Shown one piece after another: positions 1 to 8,398 of a DNA stretch of 64,000 bases. Origin of the DNA: Glaciihabitans arcticus. Lineage in GTDB: Bacteria > Actinomycetota > Actinomycetes > Actinomycetales > Microbacteriaceae. The position numbers and the translations under genes were made by a program. The stretch covers positions 2,046,001 to 2,110,000 of the forward strand of contig NZ_SISG01000001.1 of NCBI RefSeq assembly GCF_004310685.1. The letters run 5' to 3'. The notes below the pieces were generated by a model that was not told the DNA's origin, searched no databases, and saw nothing but the letters and a program-made list of their open reading frames with translations. Positions within the stretch are counted from its first letter, which is position 1. Each line of letters opens with the position of its first letter.

Positions 1-259
1 CAAAACCACGCAGCTTGCGGATGACGTCGTCCGTCGACCGCCCCTCCACCTCGATGAGCGTCATGGCGCGGATCGTGTCCGGGTCGAGCTCTTCGCGGAT
101 CCGGATCGAGAACCCGAGCGCGACACCTGAGCTCACCAGTCGGTCGATGCGGTGGGTGACCGTCGCCCTGGTCACCGCGAGCTGGCTCGCGAGCGTGGAC
201 ACGGGGGCCCTGCCATCCACTCGCAGTAGCGCAATGAGCCGTCGATCGAGATCGTCCAT
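1..259 (-). CDS. Lrp/AsnC-family transcriptional regulator (3' end beyond the window)
   Basis: The visible N-terminal 86 residues begin MDDLDRRLIALLRVDGR and carry the AsnC-type winged helix-turn-helix, with the recognition stretch near VSTLASQLAVTRATVTHRI. They then enter the start of the ligand-sensing RAM domain (IRAMTLIEVEGR). The gene runs off the left edge, so its C-terminal half is not seen. Lrp/AsnC regulators usually sense amino acids. The gene diverges from an ornithine cyclodeaminase/citrulline hydrolase pair about 100 bases away, so control of that pair in response to an arginine-family amino acid is the obvious inference. The ATG is chosen because the family characteristically starts with a short acidic MDxxDRxI segment. 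Confidence 0.88.
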   Translation of the reverse strand, partial: MDDLDRRLIALLRVDGRAPVSTLASQLAVTRATVTHRIDRLVSSGVALGFSIRIREELDPDTIRAMTLIEVEGRSTDDVIRKLRGF

Positions 260-361
260 GATCAGAGTGTACTTCTGACCGAGCAGACTGCAAATTTGGT
301 ACCACTAAATGATCGGTGATTGCGATTGTGGCTGCACAATGCCGATATCTACGCTGGTGCA

Positions 362-1396
362 ATGGTGCTATTCGCAGGCGTGACCGATGTCGTGAAGTGG
401 GTGCAGGCGACGAGCCTCGAGACGATCCTCGAGGGAATGGTCGAGTACCTCGAGGCGGACTTCCGCCGCTGGCCCGCGTTCGAGAAGGCTCCGCGGGTCG
501 CGAGTCACTCCGATGTCGGGGTCATCGAGCTGATGCCGACGAGCGACGGCGAGCTCTATGCGTTCAAGTACGTCAACGGGCACCCCGCCAACCCGCTTCG
601 CGGACTCCAGACCGTGACGGCCTTCGGCGTGCTCGCCGACGTCGCCAGCGGTTACCCCCTGCTCGTAGCCGAGATGACGGTGCTCACCGCGCTGCGCACC
701 GCCGCGACATCCGTTCTGGCCGCGAAGTACCTGGCCCGCCCCGATGCGACGACCATGGCCCTCATCGGAACCGGCACGCAGGCCGAGTTCCAGGCCATCG
801 CTTTCCGCACCGTTCTGGGGATCAACACTCTGCGCGTGTTCGACACCGATCCTGCGGCCGTCGCCAAGCTGCGCCGCAACCTCGAGCCGCTGGGCTTCGA
901 GATCCACACCGCGGCGAGCGCGGCCGAGGCGGTCGACGGCGCGCACATCGTCACCACCTGCACGGCCGACAAGGCGAACGCCACGATCGTGACCGCCGAC
1001 ATGGTTCAGCCCGGCCAGCACCTCAACGCGATCGGCGGCGACTGCCCCGGCAAGACGGAGCTCGACGCCACCATCCTCGTGCCAGGCAGCGTCTTCGTCG
1101 AATTCACCCCGCAGACCCGCATCGAGGGCGAGTTGCAGCAGGTGTCCCCCGACTTTCCCGTCACCGAGCTGTGGAACGTCATCACCGGGGACGCGGCGGG
1201 CCGGTCATCCAGAGATCAGATCACCGTCTTCGACTCGGTCGGGTTCGCCATCGAGGACTTCACCATGCTGCGCTACCTGCGCGACAGCATCGTCGGCACA
1301 GCCTTCGCGCGCGACATCGACCTCGTCGTCGACCCCGACGACCCAAAAGACCTGTTCGGCCTCGTCGCGGGCAGCAACGCCCCCGTCCCTGCCTGA
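362..1396 (+). CDS. ocd: Ornithine cyclodeaminase
   Basis: This encodes a cytoplasmic NAD-dependent enzyme of the ornithine cyclodeaminase/mu-crystallin family, expected to convert L-ornithine to L-proline and ammonia. Visible features are VASHSDVGVIELMPTSDGE and YAFKYVNGHPANP near the N-terminus, the Rossmann glycine motif ALIGTGTQAEFQ in the middle, and GGDCPGKTELD further on. From the ATG the protein is 344 residues, close to the usual 350. An in-frame TTG at 320 would add 14 residues that do not look like the family. No clear Shine-Dalgarno precedes either start, so the exact start is uncertain. Its stop overlaps the start of the next gene (TGATG), so the two are translationally coupled. 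Confidence 0.9.
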   Translation: MVLFAGVTDVVKWVQATSLETILEGMVEYLEADFRRWPAFEKAPRVASHSDVGVIELMPTSDGELYAFKYVNGHPANPLRGLQTVTAFGVLADVASGYPLLVAEMTVLTALRTAATSVLAAKYLARPDATTMALIGTGTQAEFQAIAFRTVLGINTLRVFDTDPAAVAKLRRNLEPLGFEIHTAASAAEAVDGAHIVTTCTADKANATIVTADMVQPGQHLNAIGGDCPGKTELDATILVPGSVFVEFTPQTRIEGELQQVSPDFPVTELWNVITGDAAGRSSRDQITVFDSVGFAIEDFTMLRYLRDSIVGTAFARDIDLVVDPDDPKDLFGLVAGSNAPVPA

Positions 1397-2307
1397 TGCA
1401 GGCGCCCTCCGCGGTCGTCATGATCCGGCCGCACCACTTCACCCCGAACCCGGCGACCGCTGCCGACAATGCATTCCAGGTGGATGTCCCGGCCGACGAT
1501 TCACGCCTGCTCGCAGCCGAGGCGTACCGCGAGGTCACGGCCGCGAGTGTCGCGCTGGCCGACGCCGGGATCACCGTGCACCTCTTCGAGGACGAGGACA
1601 CGACTACCCCCGACAGCGTGTTTCCGAACAACTGGTTCTCGACCCACTCGGGCGGACACGTTGCGATCTACCCCATGCACTCCCCCAGTCGGCGCACCGA
1701 GCGGCGCAGTGACGTCATCGAGTTGCTGAAGCACGACTACCGCGTGCAGGACGTCATCGACTATTCGGGGCTCGAGTACGACGATGTGTTCCTCGAGGGC
1801 ACGGGTGCCATGGTCCTCGACCACGCCTCGCGCATCGCCTACGCGGCGCGCTCCAACCGCGCGGACCCCATCGCCCTCGAGCGCTTCTGCACCAACTTCG
1901 GCTACGAGCCGATGGTCTTCGATGCTGCCGACAGCGACGCAGTGCGGATCTACCACACCAATGTCCTGATGTGCATCGCGACCGACTTCGCCCTGATCGG
2001 TGCCGAGCTGCTGACCGATGAGCGTCGCCGCCAGCAGGTGCTCGACCGCATCGCGGCACCCGGCCGCGAGATCATCACCCTGCGTGAAGACCAGGTGCGC
2101 AACTTTGCGGGCAACGCGATCGAGCTGCGTGGGAGCGCCGGCCGGGTGCTCGCGCTGTCGTCGCGGGCGTACCGCAGCCTCGATCCCGCGCAGATCGGGA
2201 CCATCGAGCAGTACGCGCGGCTCGTGCCACTGGACGTGCCGACCATCGAACTGGCCGGAGGCTCCGTGCGGTGCATGCTCGCCGGCATCCACCTCGACCG
2301 CCGCTAG
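1396..2307 (+). CDS. ctlX: CtlX-type citrulline utilization hydrolase (amidinotransferase fold)
   Basis: The 303-residue protein belongs to the arginine deiminase-related/amidinotransferase superfamily. Key segments are the substrate-binding FPNNWFSTH, the acidic EYDDVFLEGTGAMV, the catalytic histidine region RIYHTNVLMC, and a C-terminal GGSVRCML whose Cys is the expected nucleophile. CtlX-type proteins act on citrulline and are often found with ornithine cyclodeaminase, as here, where the ATG overlaps the ocd stop by one base. A coherent pathway would be citrulline to ornithine to proline. Activity on another guanidino or ureido substrate cannot be excluded from sequence. The open frame extends far upstream, but that part only overlaps ocd in another frame. 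Confidence 0.82.
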   Translation: MQAPSAVVMIRPHHFTPNPATAADNAFQVDVPADDSRLLAAEAYREVTAASVALADAGITVHLFEDEDTTTPDSVFPNNWFSTHSGGHVAIYPMHSPSRRTERRSDVIELLKHDYRVQDVIDYSGLEYDDVFLEGTGAMVLDHASRIAYAARSNRADPIALERFCTNFGYEPMVFDAADSDAVRIYHTNVLMCIATDFALIGAELLTDERRRQQVLDRIAAPGREIITLREDQVRNFAGNAIELRGSAGRVLALSSRAYRSLDPAQIGTIEQYARLVPLDVPTIELAGGSVRCMLAGIHLDRR

Positions 2308-2394
2308 CCGAGGGCAGCGCTAGCTGAGGTCGGGGCCTCGTCCTAGGCTGGAGCGACATGCAGGGCCGGCTGCTCGAGGGGCGAGGAGTCGAGA

Positions 2395-2736
2395 ATGGCC
2401 ATGCAGCATGCTGTTGTGGATGGTGCGGCGGCAGCCGAGCGTGCGAGATCCGGTCACGTGAGCGGGTGGCATCCCGTGCTCGCAGCTGTCGAGGGCGAGC
2501 CGGGCACGTGGTTGATGGTGGACGAGGGGCGCGGCCGCTGCTACGGGGTGATCCGGCTGCTGCGGATCCGCGGGGAGGCAGGCTACCGCGCCGTGACCTG
2601 GGCGGAGAAGAGCGAGGACCGGCAGCTGATCGGCTATTTCCGGAGCCTGCGCGCCGCGTGCGCCGCCGCCCACAACAACCTGCTGTCGACTTACGGCAAC
2701 CCCGGCCCGCCCAACGGTGGAAGGGTGAGCCGCTGA
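2395..2736 (+). CDS. Hypothetical protein, 113 residues
   Basis: I do not recognise this small soluble protein. It starts at an ATG with a good AGGAG Shine-Dalgarno seven bases upstream. There is no signal peptide or membrane span. The middle holds a Trp/Gly-rich, probably beta-rich stretch (GTWLMVDEGRGRCYGVIRLL) followed by YRAVTWAEKSEDRQLIGYF, ending in a helical segment and a Pro/Gly tail. It lies on the same strand as ctlX after an 87-base gap and ahead of a small membrane protein. Nothing ties it to either neighbour. It is probably real because of the ribosome-binding site and codon use. Confidence 0.6.
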   Translation: MAMQHAVVDGAAAAERARSGHVSGWHPVLAAVEGEPGTWLMVDEGRGRCYGVIRLLRIRGEAGYRAVTWAEKSEDRQLIGYFRSLRAACAAAHNNLLSTYGNPGPPNGGRVSR

Positions 2737-2762
2737 TCAGGTCGCTGTGAGATAGTGCGCGA

Positions 2763-3041
2763 ATGAGCGACTCAACAGCGACCCCGAGCGACCCGGCCGA
2801 GGGCCGCCGCCGCAACCTCATCGGCACATGGGCGTTCGGCTTCGCCCTCGCCGCGCTGGTCGCCGGACTCGGCGGGCAACTCACACTCACCCTCAACCTG
2901 AGCGCCATCGCGATCTTCGCGGGGTTCGTCGGATTCTTCGAAGGTCAGCGTCGCGGCCTGCGCCGACTGCTCTCGATCCTGGCGATGGCCATCGGCCTGG
3001 TCACCCTGACGCTGATGGCGACGCCTACACCTTTCGCCTAG
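2763..3041 (+). CDS. Small membrane protein, 92 residues
   Basis: This is a predicted inner-membrane protein of unknown function. After a polar N-terminus (MSDSTATPSDPAEGRRRN) it shows three hydrophobic segments, roughly residues 20-38, 44-60 and 69-87, with a basic loop EGQRRGLRR between the second and third. It has no recognisable motif. It is convergent with the VIT-family gene downstream, with 10 bases between the stops. Confidence 0.6.
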   Translation: MSDSTATPSDPAEGRRRNLIGTWAFGFALAALVAGLGGQLTLTLNLSAIAIFAGFVGFFEGQRRGLRRLLSILAMAIGLVTLTLMATPTPFA

Positions 3042-3051
3042 CGGCTGCGCT

Positions 3052-4113
3052 CTAACCGATGCTCGTGCCGAACAGCAGCCCGAGCAGATAGGTCGCGCCT
3101 GCGGCTCCGAAGCCGATCGCGAGCTGCCGCAGGGCACGCAGCAGGGGCGGTCCGCCCGAGAGCAGCCCGACGACGGCACCGGTGCCGAGCAGCGCGATGC
3201 CCACGAGGGCAGCCGCGATGATGACCGCGGAGAACCCGGTCGCGCCGAACAGGTAGGGCAGCACGGGGATGATCGCGCCCGAGGCAAAGAACAGGAAGCT
3301 CGAGACGGCCGCGCCCATCGCCGAGCCGATCTCCTCGTGCTCAGCGACCGCATCCGCGGGGCGCTCGATGCTGAGGTCGCGCATGACCTCGGCGGCGTGC
3401 GCCTTCGACTCCTCCTCGCTCATGCCGCGAGCGCGGTAGACGAGCGAGAGTTCGTTGGCGTCGACGTCGAGAAACTCGAGCGCCTTCTGCGCGTCGGGGT
3501 TGGGGTTCGATGCCGCGAGCAGTTCCCGCTGCGAACGCACCGAGACGAACTCGCCGGCGCCCATCGAGAGGGCGCCCGCGAGCAGGCCGGCAATGCCGGT
3601 GGCGAGGATGACGGGAGTCGACACCCCGGTCGCGCCGATGCCGAGCACCAGCGCAAGGTTGCTCACGAGCCCGTCGTTCGCACCGAACACCGCCGCCCGG
3701 AACGTGCCCGACAACCGCTGGCGCCCGCGGGCGGCGAGGGCACGCACGACCTCCTCGTGGATCTGCTCGTCGGCCGCCATGGTCGCGGTCGCGTCGACGT
3801 CATCCTCATAGGGCGATCGCGCCTCGGCACGCTGGGCGAGCGCGAGAACGAAGACCGATCCGAAGCGACGGGCGAGCCAACCGAGCATACGCGTGCGGAT
3901 ATCCCCGCGCTGTGGGCGACCGACCCGATCGCCGAGCAGTCCGAGCCAGTGCGACTCGTGGCGGGCCTCCGCGTCTGCGAGGGCGAGCAGGATGTCCCGC
4001 TCCTCCCCCTGGCGTCGGCTCGCAAGGTCCCGGTACACGGCGGCCTCCGCGCGCTCGTCCGCGAGGTACCTGCGCCACTTGCGGAGGGTGGCTGCGGAGG
4101 CGGGCGCGCTCAC
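3052..4113 (-). CDS. VIT1/CCC1-family transporter with N-terminal ferritin-like domain
   Basis: The 353-residue protein has two parts. The first ~150 residues are helical and ferritin/rubrerythrin-like, with Glu and ExxH elements (DERAEAAVYRDLA, LALADAEARHESHW). The C-terminal part is a VIT1/CCC1 membrane domain with FGANDGLVSNLALVLG, GAGEFVSVRSQREL and several hydrophobic helices. This architecture resembles membrane-bound ferritins of the MbfA type, which move or detoxify iron or manganese. The GTG start overlaps the stop of the aldose epimerase gene (GTGA), so the two are translationally coupled, although no functional link is apparent. The metal specificity cannot be read from sequence. 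Confidence 0.85.
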   Translation of the reverse strand: MSAPASAATLRKWRRYLADERAEAAVYRDLASRRQGEERDILLALADAEARHESHWLGLLGDRVGRPQRGDIRTRMLGWLARRFGSVFVLALAQRAEARSPYEDDVDATATMAADEQIHEEVVRALAARGRQRLSGTFRAAVFGANDGLVSNLALVLGIGATGVSTPVILATGIAGLLAGALSMGAGEFVSVRSQRELLAASNPNPDAQKALEFLDVDANELSLVYRARGMSEEESKAHAAEVMRDLSIERPADAVAEHEEIGSAMGAAVSSFLFFASGAIIPVLPYLFGATGFSAVIIAAALVGIALLGTGAVVGLLSGGPPLLRALRQLAIGFGAAGATYLLGLLFGTSIG

Positions 4114-5012
4114 GCGGCGTACCGCACGCCCCAGCGGGCGACCCAGGTCTCCCCGGGCTCCAGCCAACGCAGGCCCTTGCCGCTGTTGAACGCGTCGGGC
4201 GCGGCGGTCATCGGCTCGAGGGCGACGGCGACGCCGGTGCCGCCATCCTTGGGGAAGTCGCGCGGCGTGTAGACCTGCAGGTATCCGAAGCTCTCGTCCT
4301 GCCAGACCTCGAGGCTGCGACCGTCTGGCGCGCTGAGCACGCTGCTGGTCTCGCCCGCCGGAAGCCCGCCGAGCGTCACGTTGAGGTCGATCTCGCCGAG
4401 CACACGACCGCCGCGCAGGTCGAAGTCGCCGTCGACGGGCACCTCGTCGACCGGAAGCAGCAGGTCGTTCATCGAGAAGCGGGTGGACGCGCCGACGGTC
4501 AGCGTGAGATCTGCGGAAGGAACATCCCCGATACGGAAGTAGGGATGGGCGCCGATCGCCACGGGCGCCTTCGCCGTACCCGCGTTGAACAGTGTGTGCG
4601 TCACCGCGAGACCGCCGTCGACGAGCTCGTAGCGCACGCTCGTGTCGAGCAGAAACGGGTAGCCGTGCTGCGGGAACACTCCCGCCGACAGCGTGATGGC
4701 CGACTCGCTCTGCTCGGCGACCCGGTAGGGAGTGTTGCGCAGCAGGCCGTGGGTGGCCTGCTTGCGGCCGGGATCCGTGAGGTCGAGCTGCTGGCGCTTG
4801 CCGTCGAGTGACCATGCGCCCTCGGCGATGCGGTTGGGCCACGGGACCAGGACGATGCCGCAGCCCATGGGCGGGCCATCCTGCTCATCGAAGGGCTCGG
4901 TCAGGTCCACGCCGTCGATCGAGAAGTGACGGATGCCCGCTGCCAGCTCGGTGATGATTGCGCGAGACGTGCCGCGGGTGAGGGTGAACTGCTGACCGGT
5001 GGGAGCACGCAT
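4110..5012 (-). CDS. Aldose 1-epimerase family protein
   Basis: This is a cytoplasmic galactose mutarotase-like beta-sandwich enzyme, 300 residues, that would interconvert alpha and beta anomers of aldoses. Supporting motifs are VPWPNRIAEGAWSLDG near residue 60, THGLLRN with the catalytic-region His, AIGAHPYFRIG, and the late acidic segment VALEPMTAAPDAFNSG that carries the general-base Glu. The length is standard. It is the upstream gene of a two-gene unit with the VIT-type transporter. With galT/galK a few kilobases away it may serve galactose metabolism, but it is not in that operon. Confidence 0.88.
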   Translation of the reverse strand: MRAPTGQQFTLTRGTSRAIITELAAGIRHFSIDGVDLTEPFDEQDGPPMGCGIVLVPWPNRIAEGAWSLDGKRQQLDLTDPGRKQATHGLLRNTPYRVAEQSESAITLSAGVFPQHGYPFLLDTSVRYELVDGGLAVTHTLFNAGTAKAPVAIGAHPYFRIGDVPSADLTLTVGASTRFSMNDLLLPVDEVPVDGDFDLRGGRVLGEIDLNVTLGGLPAGETSSVLSAPDGRSLEVWQDESFGYLQVYTPRDFPKDGGTGVAVALEPMTAAPDAFNSGKGLRWLEPGETWVARWGVRYAA

Positions 5013-5032
5013 AGTGCAAGCCTATCCAGCAG

Positions 5033-5581
5033 CTAACCGACCGTGCCGCCGCTCAAGTCGCGGCTGGCGGCGCGGATCGTGTGGAGCGGAGTGTCGAGCA
5101 CGGCTAGCCCGAACTGGATGCGGTTGCGGTACCGGGCCGGCAACATTCCCCGTTCGACCGAGAAGGTCAGCATCAGGGCGTTCGCCCGTAGACCCCGAAC
5201 GGCGGCCCAGGGCACGAGGATCGGGTGCGCGTCGGCGGGATCGCGCAGCTCGATGCCTGCGGTGTCGAGGCGGAACGCGACATCCGGCAGATCATCGCTG
5301 TCCCAGTAGGCGGCTTTTGCGGCGATCGCGCGGAACTCGCGGCGGGCGACCCAGAACTGGTACAGGCCCGCGACGAACTCGAGGGCGAACAGCACGTAGA
5401 CCCACTGCACGCTCTCGGGAGCGTTCTGCGCGAAGTAGATGGCGAACACGGCCGAGCTGCCGACAAGCAACAGGCCCAGCGCGATCGAGAGGTAGGCGGA
5501 CACCCGCTTGCTGCGCCGTTCGCTTGTACGCCATCGGGCGATCTTCGCCTTGTCGACGCGCACCTCGAGATACTCGGTCAC
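5033..5581 (-). CDS. YcxB-like membrane protein (second tandem copy)
   Basis: This 182-residue protein starts at a GTG that overlaps the stop of the upstream copy (GTGA). It has a charged N-terminus (TEYLEVRVDKAKIARWRTSE), two adjacent hydrophobic helices (about residues 30-50 and 58-75), then a soluble YcxB-like domain with AYWDSDDLPDVAFRLDTAG, HPILVPWAAVRGL and a C-terminal VLDTPLHTIRAASRDLSGG. Function is unknown. It aligns along its whole length with the upstream gene, so the pair arose by tandem duplication. An open frame makes it appear fused to its neighbour, but only because the neighbour carries a frameshift. Confidence 0.7.
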   Translation of the reverse strand: MTEYLEVRVDKAKIARWRTSERRSKRVSAYLSIALGLLLVGSSAVFAIYFAQNAPESVQWVYVLFALEFVAGLYQFWVARREFRAIAAKAAYWDSDDLPDVAFRLDTAGIELRDPADAHPILVPWAAVRGLRANALMLTFSVERGMLPARYRNRIQFGLAVLDTPLHTIRAASRDLSGGTVG

Positions 5582-6133
5582 GACACCCGTCCGCCGCTGA
5601 GCACCCGCATCGCTGTGCTGATCGTCTGCGGCACCTGGTCGAGCATTGTGCGTCCGAACGCGTACTGGCCGCAGTACTTCGCCGGCAGTGCGGCGGGGTC
5701 CACTCGGAACCGGATCATCGCGTACTTCACGCTCATCCCCCTTCACCCACTCCCACGGGATCTCGAAGCTCCCGCCACCGTCGAGGTCGGGCAGGGTCAG
5801 CCCGTTCTCGTGCACGGTGAACGCCGTCAGAGGGAGGTTCTCGGCGGACCAGTACGCGTCGTCCTTCTTGGCCACGTAGACGAAGGACGCGATGCCGAGG
5901 GCGATGAGCGCGACCGAGATGACTACCGCAAAGCCGAAACTCAGCACGATCGATCCGAGGTTGACGACATCGATGCTCGGAATGACGAAACTGGCGATCA
6001 CGCCGAGGAACAGCAGGCCGAACAGAATCTGCACCGCGCCCCCGACGTAGCGAACGGTCCGCTCCCGCTTGCGCAGTTTCGCGGCCTTCGCCCGATCGAT
6101 GTGAACAACGAGCGGAGGCTGAGCAGAAGTCAT
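5578..6133 (-). pseudogene. YcxB-like membrane protein (first tandem copy), frameshifted
   Basis: The gene starts MTSAQPPLVVHIDRAKAAK, has two membrane helices, and reads well to PWEWVKG. There a run of five G (minus strand; C at 5737-5741) shifts the frame. With four G the frame continues as MSVKYAMIRFRVDPAALPAK and ends in VPQTISTAMRVLSGGRVS at 5578. This tail aligns with the end of the neighbouring copy (VLDTPLHTIRAASRDLSGG). The repaired protein would be 184 residues, nearly the length of its paralogue. As written, the frame runs on into the second copy as an artificial 366-residue fusion. It could be a sequencing error or a real slippage mutation. Confidence 0.72.
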
Positions 6134-6152
6134 GTCCCCAAGTATGGCGGGG

Positions 6153-7499
6153 TCAGGCGGTCGAGCGAGCTACGAGCCGCTCGATCGCCGCGAGCGGGAT
6201 GTCCAGCCAGTCGGGCCGGTTGCGCGCCTCGTACAGCGACTCGTAGACGGCCTTGTCGATCTCGAAGGCGTCGAGCAGGGCGCGCTGCTCGCGGATGTCG
6301 ACACCCGCCGTCGCGTTGTAGCCGTCGACAAACGACTTGCGGGCCGCGGACGCCCAGGCGCGAGCATCGACCGGGGGGTTGTTGTGCTCGAGGGCGCCGG
6401 CCACGTAGTCGAACGAGCGCAACATCCCGGCGACGTCGCGCAGAATCGAATCGGGGCGCGACCGCTCGGGCATGGGCCGCATCGGCTCGCCCTCGAAATC
6501 GAGCAGCACCCAGCCGAGTTCGGGCGACGACAGCGTCTGGCCGAGGTGGTAGTCGCCGTGGATGCGCTGCAGCCGCGGCCATGCGCCCTTCTCGACGCTT
6601 GCGTAAATCTCGCGGATGCGGTCGGCGAAGGGGGCGACGCGCGGCACCTCGCGAGCGGCCGAGTCGATGCGACGGCGCATGCTCACCATGGCGCCCTCGA
6701 TCTCGTCCGGTCCGGCCTCGACAGTGGGCAGCGCCTCGGCGAGGGTGGCGTGCACCTCGGCGGTCGCGACGCCCAGACCGTACGCCTGCTCAGTGAAGTC
6801 CTCGCCCGCGGCCGCAGCGCTGAGTGCAACCCGCCAGGCGTCGTCGAGTCCGGGCAGGAACTCCTGCACGAAGGCGAGGTGGCCAATGGCTCGTCCGTCC
6901 TCCCGGCCCGAGTCGGGCCAGCTCGCCTCGAGCGACCCGAATGACGTGGGCACGCGATGGGAACCGGCGGAGGTCAGCGCGGCCTGGGTCGTGACATCCG
7001 GATTCTCGCCGTGGTGCAGCACGCGGAACACCTTCGCAATGACCGAGGGCACCGAACCGCCCTCGAGGTCGCAGATGATCGAGGTATTCGACTGCTCGCC
7101 CGACAGCACCCTCGACGAGAGGATGCGCCCCGGGCTCGACAGCGCATGCCCCCGCGCGGTCGAGTCGTGGCCGGTGAGCTCGCGGTTCTCGCCGATTGCG
7201 CGCAGCAGGCTCTTGGCGTAGGCGGGATCGTGCGGACCGTCGTAGTGGAAGCGACCGTCGACCTCACCGATGAGCGAGTTCTCGAGCCCGGCGAGCGGCT
7301 CATCACGGGTGGTGACGGGCACGTGGTAGAGCACCGGCCTGGCGGACGCCTCATCGATGAGCAGATAGCTCGTGACCTGCACACCGTCGATCTCGTCGAG
7401 CAGGGTTCCCTTGACGCGCAACTGCGGTGAGCGGCCTTTCGCCGAGTACCAGCGCTGTTTCGCCATCCAATCGCTCAGGAATTCCGCATCAATGCTCAT
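6153..7499 (-). CDS. mak: Maltokinase
   Basis: This cytoplasmic enzyme phosphorylates maltose to maltose-1-phosphate with ATP, feeding GlgE-type alpha-glucan synthesis. The 448-residue protein has the N-terminal cap domain (LSDWMAKQRWYSAKGR near the start) and an aminoglycoside-phosphotransferase-like kinase domain. That domain carries RIHGDYHLGQTL with the catalytic Asp, followed by the metal-binding WVLLDFEGEPMRPMPER. These are diagnostic for actinobacterial maltokinases. The ATG is preferred to a GTG nine bases upstream because MSIDAEFLSDWM fits the family. The usual partners treS and glgE are not in this window. Confidence 0.9.
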   Translation of the reverse strand: MSIDAEFLSDWMAKQRWYSAKGRSPQLRVKGTLLDEIDGVQVTSYLLIDEASARPVLYHVPVTTRDEPLAGLENSLIGEVDGRFHYDGPHDPAYAKSLLRAIGENRELTGHDSTARGHALSSPGRILSSRVLSGEQSNTSIICDLEGGSVPSVIAKVFRVLHHGENPDVTTQAALTSAGSHRVPTSFGSLEASWPDSGREDGRAIGHLAFVQEFLPGLDDAWRVALSAAAAGEDFTEQAYGLGVATAEVHATLAEALPTVEAGPDEIEGAMVSMRRRIDSAAREVPRVAPFADRIREIYASVEKGAWPRLQRIHGDYHLGQTLSSPELGWVLLDFEGEPMRPMPERSRPDSILRDVAGMLRSFDYVAGALEHNNPPVDARAWASAARKSFVDGYNATAGVDIREQRALLDAFEIDKAVYESLYEARNRPDWLDIPLAAIERLVARSTA

Positions 7500-7555
7500 A
7501 AAGCGCACCCTATCGCCCGGCCCTGAAAACGCGAGGCCCCAATCGTCAGCAACTC

Positions 7556-8380
7556 CTAATCGTCAGCAAGTACGACGCTAAGACCGGCGAGTCGCAGGCG
7601 GGTGACGATCTCGGGTGGGGCGTCGCTCGCCGTGACGAGTGTGTCGAAGTCGGAGATCGGTCCCACGCTGCCGAGCCGCGCCCGACCGAGCTTCGACGCG
7701 TCGGCGACGAGGATGGGGCGCTCGGCGGAGAGCACCATACGGCGCTTCACCTCGGCCTCGGGGAGGTTCACGTTGGTGACGCCGCGATCCGGGTCGACGC
7801 CGTTACAGCCGATGAACGCGAGGTCGGCGCGCAGCGTTTCGAGGAACGGCGAGGCGAACGGATTCACGAGCGAGTGCTGCAGCGGGCGGAGGGTGCCGCC
7901 GGTCACGACGACGGTGAAGCGGGGCATCGCCGCCTCCAGGGCGAGCGCGATGGTGAGCCCGTTGGTGACCACGAGCACGTCGTCGAGGTCGCGACGCTCC
8001 ACGAGCGCGTGCGCGACCGCGAGGGCCGTGGTGCCCACGTCGAGCAGCACACTCTGCCCGCGCTGCACGAGCCCGGCTGCCCGGCGCCCGATCGCGCGCT
8101 TGGCGGCCGCGTGCTCTTCGAGGGACGCCTCGAACGACTGCTCCCCGAGCCCCTGCGACCGCGGCATCGCGCCACCGTGCACGCGGATGACACTGCCTGC
8201 GGCCTCGAGTGCGGCGAGATCCGACCGCACGGTGACTCCGCTCACTCCGAGTTCGAGAGCCGCATCGGTCACCCGCAGAAACCCGCGCTCGGTGATCATG
8301 CGCAGCACGCGGTCGCGGCGGGCGAGGGCGGGAGCCGCGTCATCCACCCTTTCAAAAGCTTTCACAATTGAAAGTACCAT
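7556..8380 (-). CDS. DeoR/GlpR-family sugar-phosphate regulator
   Basis: The protein has an N-terminal DeoR helix-turn-helix (RDRVLRMITERGFLRVTDAA, then LGVSGVTVRSDLAALE) and a C-terminal DeoRC sugar-phosphate sensor (LLDVGTTALAVAHAL, VVTNGLTIALAL, ADASKLGR). It diverges from galT-galK with 18 bases between the annotated starts, so it probably represses the galactose genes. The annotated ATG gives 274 residues. However, a perfect inverted repeat lies inside its first codons, and internal GTG starts (8366-8364, or one just before DDAAPALARRD) would free that site to act as an operator. The start should be treated as unsettled. Confidence 0.85.
   Translation of the reverse strand: MVLSIVKAFERVDDAAPALARRDRVLRMITERGFLRVTDAALELGVSGVTVRSDLAALEAAGSVIRVHGGAMPRSQGLGEQSFEASLEEHAAAKRAIGRRAAGLVQRGQSVLLDVGTTALAVAHALVERRDLDDVLVVTNGLTIALALEAAMPRFTVVVTGGTLRPLQHSLVNPFASPFLETLRADLAFIGCNGVDPDRGVTNVNLPEAEVKRRMVLSAERPILVADASKLGRARLGSVGPISDFDTLVTASDAPPEIVTRLRLAGLSVVLADD
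8359..8374. promoter_or_regulatory. Putative operator of the gal genes
   Basis: CTTTCA and TGAAAG form a perfect 6-bp inverted repeat with a 4-bp AT-rich spacer, lying 25 bases before galT and at the extreme 5' end of the divergent DeoR gene. The location suits an operator for that regulator. No binding data can be inferred beyond position and symmetry. Confidence 0.45.
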
Positions 8381-8398
8381 TTTCGATATCGTAATTGG

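Noticed and set aside
316-1395. The first 360 codons of a 663-residue open frame (316-2307)
   Set aside because: This part overlaps ornithine cyclodeaminase in another frame and is Arg/Pro-rich shadow. Only the part from 1396 is a real gene (CtlX).
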